NCBI GenBank assembly: GCA_006227965.1
Contig: SBFL01000337.1
Location: 1-11,871 of the forward strand
Origin: Bacteroidota bacterium
GTDB lineage: Bacteria; Bacteroidota; Bacteroidia; Flavobacteriales; Flavobacteriaceae
Reading direction: 5' to 3'
DNA: 11,871 bases
The notes under the pieces are model-generated. The model was not told the origin of the DNA and searched no databases. It worked only from the letters and a program-made list of their open reading frames with translations. The translations under genes and the position numbers were made by a program. This document shows positions 6,854-11,871 of the stretch, piece by piece; within the stretch, counting starts at the first letter, position 1; every line of letters begins with the position of its first letter.

Positions 6854-6904
6854 TGAACCTTGAGCGATCAAACTTTGAACATTCACAGACGCATCCCAAC
6901 GGCC
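6854..6904. repeat. Intergenic direct repeat, copy 2
   Basis: This is the partner of 6171-6221, in the same orientation and about 90% identical over 51 bases, starting TGAACCTTGA. It sits in the leader region of the lipoprotein gene at 6981. Together the copies flank the DUF1508 gene at a spacing of 683 bases. Confidence 0.8.
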
Positions 6905-6980
6905 AAGTTTTCCCCGGCTATAAACAAGACAACCCGTTCTAATTCCTTAAATTGAGGTCAGGAATAACCAGCCTATACAT

Positions 6981-7499
6981 ATGACCCGTTTTCTTCACCT
7001 GCCCGTATCTCAATACAACCTCCCATCGCCCCCCTTGATAACAGTGGCTGTATTGCTCTTGCTCCTGGTCTTCGGATGTGCGCCAAAACAGGAGTCCATA
7101 ACCAAAACAGAGGTCATCAGTACGATAGAAGGCCTTTTTGAGGCCCTGGATGTAACTAACGAGAATCCTGGCCTGATGGACCATTACACCACCCCAGATT
7201 TCCTGATCTACGAGGCAGGCCAGAAAATGGACAGGGAGCAGTTCAAGGCCTTTGCGGAGGGTTCCACGGCAATTGAAACAGATTGGGAGCTTAGCGATTT
7301 CAGGATTTCCACGGATGAGCACTCGGCCCACGCCAGTTTCTTTAATCGTGGGGAATTTGTGGTCCAGCAGGACTCGGTGCGTATCCGACTGGAAATTCAA
7401 TGGCTGGAAAGCGCTTTTTTAGTAAAGAAAGGGGATTCGCTAAAAATCAAATTTTATTTCTCAGATAATATCGGGATAAAATCGGATACCATCCGTTGA
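6981..7499 (+). CDS. Lipoprotein with SnoaL/DUF4440-like (NTF2-fold) domain
   Basis: A 172-residue protein with a hydrophobic stretch at 19-31 followed by the lipobox-like LVFGC, giving lipid-modified Cys33. The n-region before it is longer than usual, but no better in-frame start is seen. The mature part opens with a helix-like ISTIEGLFEALD (46-57). GLMDHYTTPDFLIYEAGQKM follows, then several beta-like strands ending in IQWLESAFLVKKGDSLKIKFYFSD. The order of a helix, YTxDFxxxE, then strands ending in W and KI is the general plan of SnoaL/DUF4440 small-barrel proteins. Some members of that fold are ketosteroid-isomerase-like enzymes and others only bind ligands. It lies 51 bases before the amidohydrolase lipoprotein and may share its mRNA. 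The lipoprotein call is firmer than the domain call. Confidence 0.7.
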   Translation: MTRFLHLPVSQYNLPSPPLITVAVLLLLLVFGCAPKQESITKTEVISTIEGLFEALDVTNENPGLMDHYTTPDFLIYEAGQKMDREQFKAFAEGSTAIETDWELSDFRISTDEHSAHASFFNRGEFVVQQDSVRIRLEIQWLESAFLVKKGDSLKIKFYFSDNIGIKSDTIR

Positions 7500-7550
7500 T
7501 GGGTCACAAGGCTCACCAAGGTGGAACCAATCAAATACAAGAATAAACCC

Positions 7551-8981
7551 ATGAAAAAAAACATCCTGGCAGTCCTTGGGGTTGCCCTTATCGTATCCTG
7601 CGGGACGAACCAGCAGAAGGATCAGGAATTTATGGTGCTCAAAGGCGCCACCGCCTATGACGGTAATGGTGGTGTAATTTCCAACAGCGTGGTAATCATC
7701 AGGGAAGGAAAAATTGAAGCCATCGGGGATTCCTCCCTGGAAATCCATGGCAATTCAACGCAAATTGACCTTTCCGGAAAATTCATTGCCCCGGGCCTGG
7801 TGGATGCCCATGTGCATTTTGCACAAACCGGGTTTTTCGATGGCAGACCCGATGCGCTTGACCTTCGGGACAGTATCGATTACAACATGCTACAGTCCCA
7901 CTTGCAAAATTATCCCGATCGGTATTATGAGAGTTACCTGCGCTCCGGCGTGACCGCTGTCTACGATGTGGGAGGTTATCCCTGGAGCATTGGACTGCAG
8001 GTTTCGGCTGAATACAACCTGAACGCCCCACATGTGGCCGCAGCGGGTCCGTTGATCACCCCGGTATCCGATCAGAACCTGCTCCCACTGAATACCCCGG
8101 GTCAAAAACAACTCGTGAACCTAAGATCACCTGAATTTGGCCGGCAGGTGGTCCGGCAGAACTCGAGTCTGGGGTCCACGGGCATTAAGATCTGGCAAAT
8201 AGCCCTTGATGACCCGGTCTTTATGGAAGGTTTAAGGGCGGTAGCGGACGAGGTGGCCCTGCAGGGTAACAAACTCATTGTACATGCCACCGGTCTGGAC
8301 CAGGCCAAGGAGGCCCTGAGGCTGGGTGCCAAAGTGCTGGTGCACAGCGTGGATGACCAGCCCGTGGATGAAGAATTTATAACCCTGGCTAAGCAGGCAG
8401 GGGCCCTCTACTGCCCCACCCTTGTTGTAATGCGGGGCTATTTCAACGCCTTTAAGTCCCTGAAAGGCGGATTTTTGCTTGAAGACCCTAACAACACAGT
8501 AGATGTCGACACCAGGAAGCTGATCCAATCAGCAACCCTGTTTTACGACTACCTGCCCAACCCGGAAGGGTACAGCTCTATGATCACCAATTACGAGAGC
8601 TATGTCAACAGTCTTGAAAAGACTATGGCTGAAAACATCATGCGCGTCCACCAGGCAGGTATCCCTATTGCCGTATCTACAGATGCTGGAAACCCGGGCA
8701 CACTTCACGGGATTTCGATTTACGATGAAATGGAAGCCATGCAGCAGGCGGGTATACCCGCGGCGGACATCCTCGTGATGGCCACAAAGAACGGAGCCCG
8801 GACCATGGAAAGGGAAGGTGATTTTGGAACCCTGGAAGCTGGAAAAATGGCAGATCTCATCGTCCTGGACGCAGATCCCGCGGCAGACATTCGAAACATG
8901 AGATCCATCTCACATGTGATGAGGGGTGGCCTGCTGCGGCCCGTGGACCAACCTTTTGAAGATAACCCCAAAGATGAATAG
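7551..8981 (+). CDS. Secreted amidohydrolase-family lipoprotein (imidazolonepropionase-like)
   Basis: A 476-residue metal-dependent hydrolase anchored as a lipoprotein. The signal is MKKNILAVLGVALIVSCG with the lipid-bearing Cys at 17. The amidohydrolase elements follow in order: the N-terminal beta part (KGATAYDGNG...REGKIEAIG), then metal-binding HVH at 87-89 in APGLVDAHVHF. Next are Lys213 in GIKIWQ, His245 in KLIVHATG, His265 in VLVHSVDD, Asp378 in STDAGNPG, and a C-terminal GTLEAGKMADLIVLD. All usual metal ligands are therefore present and it should be active. Family members cleave amide or cyclic amide bonds, including dipeptides such as Xaa-Pro, but the substrate cannot be read here. 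An in-frame GTG at 7521 would add ten residues and spoil the signal peptide, so ATG 7551 is chosen. Confidence 0.9.
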   Translation: MKKNILAVLGVALIVSCGTNQQKDQEFMVLKGATAYDGNGGVISNSVVIIREGKIEAIGDSSLEIHGNSTQIDLSGKFIAPGLVDAHVHFAQTGFFDGRPDALDLRDSIDYNMLQSHLQNYPDRYYESYLRSGVTAVYDVGGYPWSIGLQVSAEYNLNAPHVAAAGPLITPVSDQNLLPLNTPGQKQLVNLRSPEFGRQVVRQNSSLGSTGIKIWQIALDDPVFMEGLRAVADEVALQGNKLIVHATGLDQAKEALRLGAKVLVHSVDDQPVDEEFITLAKQAGALYCPTLVVMRGYFNAFKSLKGGFLLEDPNNTVDVDTRKLIQSATLFYDYLPNPEGYSSMITNYESYVNSLEKTMAENIMRVHQAGIPIAVSTDAGNPGTLHGISIYDEMEAMQQAGIPAADILVMATKNGARTMEREGDFGTLEAGKMADLIVLDADPAADIRNMRSISHVMRGGLLRPVDQPFEDNPKDE

Positions 8982-9040
8982 CGGATATTTGCCCATCCCC
9001 TGAACTCACCACTGGGCTGGACGAGATTCCCCCCGAACCC

Positions 9041-9766
9041 GTGTTACGCTTTCTCCGACATATCCGAAAACAAGTTATGGAACAGAAGAACATCCGTAAA
9101 TACATCCTCTATGCCCTTGGTGAAATCCTGCTGGTGGTTATAGGGATCCTGATCGCCCTGCAAATCAACACCTGGAATGAAGAACGGAAAAACGCCCTGG
9201 AGGCCAACCGTCTCCTAAAAGACCTTTTCGAAGAAGTCGAGATGGCGGTAAGCAGCCGGGAGGAATTCCTTAGGGAAGACATAGCGGTGCAGGATGGGAT
9301 TGCCTCGGCCCTTAACAAGATATTCTCAAAGGGCCTTGCAGAGTTAACTTCTGAAGAATGTGAGTCCATTTTTTACTCGCACATGATCCGGTGGGACCCC
9401 TTTAACCTTACCACCCTGGATGAAATGATCACGACGGGGAAAATTTCCATCCTGTCGGATTTGGAGCTTCGAAATGCCCTGCTGGAATTCCGGAATTTGG
9501 CCAACAGCAACAGGGAACGCCTGAACCAAACCGTATTTGAAGCCAATGTCCTGGTAGATGATTTTCCCCATCTTATTATCCGGGACTGGGATATCGCCAG
9601 CCAGGAGTCTGTGTTCACTTGCGACATAAAGGCCATGCGCGAAAACCGGCACTTCCTGGCTCAGCTACAAAGTAACCGGGGGCGTTTAGGGGGGCCTATC
9701 AACGCGGCAAGAAGGGAACTGGATGCGCTGGTGCTAATACGGAACAACCTAAGAGAATCATTATGA
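9041..9766 (+). CDS. DUF6090 family single-pass membrane protein (second copy)
   Basis: A 241-residue protein starting at GTG 9041. The GTG start gives the normal family N-terminus (LRFLRHIRKQVMEQ). The next in-frame ATG, at 9077, would remove most of the basic segment. One membrane helix spans about 22-43 (YALGEILLVVIGILIALQ), followed by INTWNEERKN. The rest is charged and likely helical or coiled, for example LLKDLFEEVEMAVSSREEFL. It shares the helix and the NWNE-like motif with the gene at 214-1002, but the C-terminal parts are divergent. It lies 59 bases after the amidohydrolase, so co-transcription is possible. Function is unknown. Confidence 0.88.
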   Translation: MLRFLRHIRKQVMEQKNIRKYILYALGEILLVVIGILIALQINTWNEERKNALEANRLLKDLFEEVEMAVSSREEFLREDIAVQDGIASALNKIFSKGLAELTSEECESIFYSHMIRWDPFNLTTLDEMITTGKISILSDLELRNALLEFRNLANSNRERLNQTVFEANVLVDDFPHLIIRDWDIASQESVFTCDIKAMRENRHFLAQLQSNRGRLGGPINAARRELDALVLIRNNLRESL

Positions 9767-9787
9767 GGTTACCTCTGCTTCCATTAC

Positions 9788-10003
9788 TCAGAAAAGATCC
9801 TGAAGTGCCTCCGCCCAGGAGGGCAATTCAATCTGGGCCTGTTTCATAAAAATGAAAAATCCTTCAAAGGCGAGCGTGTAGATAAGTTCCAGGTGATCAA
9901 ACTGCATATCGGAAAGCAACCCGATTAGGGGTTCATATACATTGGCACTAAGACTATAAATCTTGATTGCCGGCAGTATAATGTGGCTTGTTTTGAAGAA
10001 CAT
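9788..10003 (-). CDS. Doubtful small ORF, unrecognised
   Basis: A 71-residue open frame on the minus strand in a region with no competing gene. The peptide is mixed hydrophobic and acidic, with EPLIGLLSDMQFDHLELIYT and a C-terminal LPSWAEALQDLF. It has no clear membrane helix or signal and no family I recognise. The composition is protein-like, but no Shine-Dalgarno or clean TAnnTTTG promoter is visible upstream. It could equally be chance or a decayed gene end. Confidence 0.35.
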   Translation of the reverse strand: MFFKTSHIILPAIKIYSLSANVYEPLIGLLSDMQFDHLELIYTLAFEGFFIFMKQAQIELPSWAEALQDLF

Positions 10004-10275
10004 GGTTGAGGTTGCTTTGGTCGTTCTGTACTTAAGAGACGAGCAACTTCAGGGGTTATAACAGTCTTTAGGAACATTTTAACGCATTAGGCTGAATTTT
10101 ATCAATTTTTTAAAACTTAGGCTTAACATCTCTCATTCACCGGCCCGGGCCAATTCAATGGCTTCTACACGATTTCTGGTGATACAGGATTCTACCGGTT
10201 TACATCTATTTTTGCTGTAACAATTACCTGAAAAGGTGCTCTTTAAAGAGAGTACTAACCAATTCCCTATTTAAG
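10004..10275. other. Gene-free AT-rich region before the protease gene
   Basis: No coding region is seen in these 272 bases. TTAGGCT occurs twice, near 10087 and 10117. A 12-base perfect palindrome, CTCTTTAAAGAG, lies at 10239-10250, 25 bases before the next start codon. It also holds the -7 candidate at 10207-10214. The palindrome could be an operator, but nothing proves it. Confidence 0.4.
10207..10214 (+). promoter_or_regulatory. Candidate Bacteroidota -7 element (TAnnTTTG)
   Basis: TATTTTTG matches the Bacteroidota -7 consensus TAnnTTTG exactly and lies about 60 bases before the protease start codon. No good TTG is seen at the expected -33 distance, so the call rests on one element. The palindrome at 10239-10250 would fall within the transcribed leader. 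Confidence 0.35.
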
Positions 10276-11223
10276 ATGATCTATAATAATTCAGGCAGGA
10301 TGCGTAACCTGTTGCTTGCAGGAATGTGTTTATTCCTTGCTTTAAAAACCATTGCCCAGCCAAACTATCCTGGTAGTCCCGAGAAGGCAGAAATTGTTTA
10401 TGCGGATCTCAGAAATTTTGTCGACGCCTACAAAGAGCTTCAATCGAATCCGGACACCCTTGCGGTGTTACAAAAAATGTACTTCGACCGGGGGTCTGAA
10501 GGCCTAAAGGAATTTATCTCCCGACACCAACTAACTCCTGAACTCATGAGGGATGCCATGGCTGCCAATCCGGACAGATATGCCCTGATGCCGGATTTTC
10601 TCTCAAACATCAAGGAGGTGGAGGCAATTTATCAGGACCTCATGAAGGCATTTGGGGAGGTATTGCCAAATGCCATGTATCCGCCCACCTACCTCTTGGT
10701 GGGGGCAAACCGAGGCATCGGACAGGCCTCCCTTGTGGGTCAGCTCATCACCATAACCCGTGTGAGCGATAACCCAGAAAAATTGCGAAAGCTCATTGTC
10801 CATGAATTGTCCCATTTTCAGCAGGCAATGGCCATGGGAGGGCAGAAATACGTAGCGCTTTATTCGACCCCGGACAACATGCTGGGGCTATGCCTCAGGG
10901 AAGGCGGGGCGGAATTTGTCACCTCCCTTGTCCTGAATGATATTACCCAAAGTGCCGCACTTCAGTATATTGAGGAAGGGGAAGATCGTCTGAAAAAACA
11001 ATTTTTGGAGGACCTGAAGGTCCAGAACAGTGATTTCTGGTTGTGGGCTTCCCTGGAACAGCAAGAACACCCAAAGTTGCTCGGATATGCCATGGGGTAT
11101 AAAATCTGTGAATCCTATTTTAAAAAGGAGGGTGACAAAATTGGGGCACTTCAGGAAATCCTACGCATGGATAATGAACAGGCTTTTTTGGAAGCAAGTG
11201 CTTATTTTGAGGACTCCCCCTGA
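10276..11223 (+). CDS. Secreted HExxH zinc metalloprotease-like protein (DUF2268-like)
   Basis: A 315-residue protein with an N-terminal signal sequence (hydrophobic 11-25, ending TIAQ) and no lipobox. The metal site is HELSH (176-180) in LIVHELSHFQQ. REGGAEF (208-214) is about 30 residues later, with Glu209 or Glu213 as the probable third zinc ligand, and GYAMGYKICESYF (270-282) lies near the C-terminus. This order of HExxH, EGxAEF and a late GYxxGY is what I associate with DUF2268/predicted Zn-dependent proteases. The mature protein should be periplasmic. ATG 10276 is used. ATG 10300 (MRNLLLAG) would give a more compact signal peptide and is a real alternative. The next gene begins 21 bases later, so the two are probably co-transcribed. 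Confidence 0.75.
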   Translation: MIYNNSGRMRNLLLAGMCLFLALKTIAQPNYPGSPEKAEIVYADLRNFVDAYKELQSNPDTLAVLQKMYFDRGSEGLKEFISRHQLTPELMRDAMAANPDRYALMPDFLSNIKEVEAIYQDLMKAFGEVLPNAMYPPTYLLVGANRGIGQASLVGQLITITRVSDNPEKLRKLIVHELSHFQQAMAMGGQKYVALYSTPDNMLGLCLREGGAEFVTSLVLNDITQSAALQYIEEGEDRLKKQFLEDLKVQNSDFWLWASLEQQEHPKLLGYAMGYKICESYFKKEGDKIGALQEILRMDNEQAFLEASAYFEDSP

Positions 11224-11244
11224 GATGCACATCAACACAACCTA

Positions 11245-11871
11245 ATGAAAGCATTTCTTAGTACATTCCTTATTGCAGCCTTTCACGTCGTCTGGTGCCA
11301 GGACGCTCAGAATGGGCAGGAAACCGTTCTGGATAGTATTACACACCTGGAGGACCGCATTTATTATGTCGTGCCGGAACTGCCGAGGCTCTGCGATTCC
11401 GTTGATTCCGTAAAAGAGCGGGTTGACATTGGGGGTTGTAGCCTTTTTGTGGAGATGGAAGGGGACGGGATCCCGGTGGTTCTTATCAATGGTGGGCCTG
11501 GAGGAACCCACCATTATTTCCACCCCTGGTTTTCCGGGATCAGGGAGAACCACAGGGTAATTTACTACGACCAGCGAGGAACAGGACTTTCCGATTTCAA
11601 TCCGCAAAAGGGGTATACCTTCCGGCAAGCCGTGGAAGACCTTGAGAAACTGCGTAAAAAGTTGAAGATCCCCCAGTGGGTGGTTTGTGGCTTCTCCTAT
11701 GGCGGAGGGCTGGCGCAGATGTATTCGGCGACCTATCCCGAGCATGTTTTGGGCATGGTGCTTATCAGTCCCTTGCCCCTTTTTGAAAGTGAACATTTTG
11801 TAAGTGAGCAGGAAAAATATTTCTCCGAGCAAAAAAAGAAGAAAAAAAATGACCTGGTGAGGGAGTATTTA
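11245..11871 (+). CDS. Alpha/beta hydrolase, prolyl aminopeptidase-like (partial, runs off window)
   Basis: The first 209 residues of an alpha/beta hydrolase, open to the last base with no stop. It begins with a signal-like segment (MKAFLSTFLIAAFHVVWC), so export is likely. The diagnostic elements of the prolyl iminopeptidase group are all present: NGGPGG (about 83-88, oxyanion region), YYDQRGTGLS (about 108-117) and the nucleophile elbow GFSYGG with Ser at about 150. The catalytic Asp and His would lie beyond the window. After the elbow the cap region begins with a very basic stretch (EQKKKKKND). Members release N-terminal proline from peptides or hydrolyse small esters and amides. Together with the secreted metalloprotease 21 bases upstream, this suggests peptide breakdown outside the cytoplasm. 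Confidence 0.88.
   Translation, partial: MKAFLSTFLIAAFHVVWCQDAQNGQETVLDSITHLEDRIYYVVPELPRLCDSVDSVKERVDIGGCSLFVEMEGDGIPVVLINGGPGGTHHYFHPWFSGIRENHRVIYYDQRGTGLSDFNPQKGYTFRQAVEDLEKLRKKLKIPQWVVCGFSYGGGLAQMYSATYPEHVLGMVLISPLPLFESEHFVSEQEKYFSEQKKKKKNDLVREYL

Larger units (their letters stand above)
6628..6980. other. Gene-free divergent intergenic region
   Basis: These 353 bases separate the minus-strand DUF1508 gene from the plus-strand lipoprotein gene. They hold the AT-rich leader of the former (6628-6700) and repeat copy 2 (6854-6904). An open frame at 6736-6942 has no family resemblance and runs through the repeat, so I do not call it. I see no clear -7 element for the rightward gene and no RNA gene. 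Confidence 0.5.

Noticed and set aside
9808..9827. Possible terminator hairpin TGCCTCC...GGAGGGCA after the second DUF6090 gene.
   Set aside because: The stem is bulged and no T-run follows.
9764..9850. Short 28-codon frame beginning ATGAGG at the end of the second DUF6090 gene.
   Set aside because: Although ATGA-coupled in position, it is very short, has no recognisable content and reads like chance.
11242..11832. Long 196-residue open frame on the minus strand.
   Set aside because: It is the antisense shadow of the clear alpha/beta hydrolase on the plus strand, whose GGPGG, DQRGTG and GFSYGG motifs settle the coding strand.
11824..11852. A-rich run in the hydrolase as a frameshift or programmed slippage site.
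   Set aside because: The frame stays open through the run to the window end and no alternative frame gains a recognisable product.
1..11871. CRISPR array, tRNA, rRNA, insertion sequence or phage genes.
   Set aside because: No regularly spaced repeats, cloverleaf-like gene, transposase or integrase motif was seen on either strand.

Overview
The window reads as chromosomal DNA of a moderately GC-rich member of the Flavobacteriaceae (Bacteroidota). A Robiginitalea-like genome would fit, but the genus is my inference. Support comes from two DUF6090 membrane proteins (a family typical of Flavobacteriia), lipoproteins with Bacteroidota-style signals, weak or absent Shine-Dalgarno sites, a perfect TAnnTTTG -7 element, and the style of the intergenic repeats. 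I see no tRNA, rRNA, CRISPR array, transposase or phage gene.

Layout: (1) Bases 1-213 are a composite non-coding block with a dispersed-repeat-like stretch and several hairpins. It leads into a DUF6090 gene (214-1002). (2) Bases 1203-6159 hold five same-strand genes joined by overlapping stop/start codons. They encode a divergent squalene/phytoene-synthase-family prenyltransferase, a CrtC/AttH-like lipocalin-fold protein, an ABC ATPase, an ABC-2 type permease, and a 623-residue membrane protein that joins an isoprenylcysteine-methyltransferase-like domain to a prolipoprotein diacylglyceryl transferase (Lgt)-like domain. (3) A perfect 11-bp-stem bidirectional terminator separates this operon from a convergent two-repeat DUF1508 (YegP-like) gene at 6298-6627. 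Two copies of a roughly 51-bp imperfect direct repeat bracket that gene. (4) Bases 6981-8981 encode a SnoaL/DUF4440-like lipoprotein and a secreted amidohydrolase lipoprotein. A second DUF6090 gene follows (9041-9766). (5) Bases 9767-10275 are sparse, with one doubtful minus-strand small ORF and a promoter candidate. (6) A secreted HExxH metalloprotease-like protein (10276-11223) and an alpha/beta hydrolase of the prolyl-aminopeptidase type follow. The hydrolase runs off the right edge.

The most interesting unit is the five-gene operon. Its content suggests that an isoprenoid is condensed from two prenyl diphosphates, modified by a CrtC-like hydratase or cyclase, moved or organised at the membrane by a dedicated ABC transporter, and then methylated and/or conjugated by the fused membrane enzyme. 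No step is proven by sequence alone. Several catalytic positions in the prenyltransferase and the Lgt-like domain differ from the canonical families, so the product is probably not ordinary squalene, phytoene or a lipoprotein.
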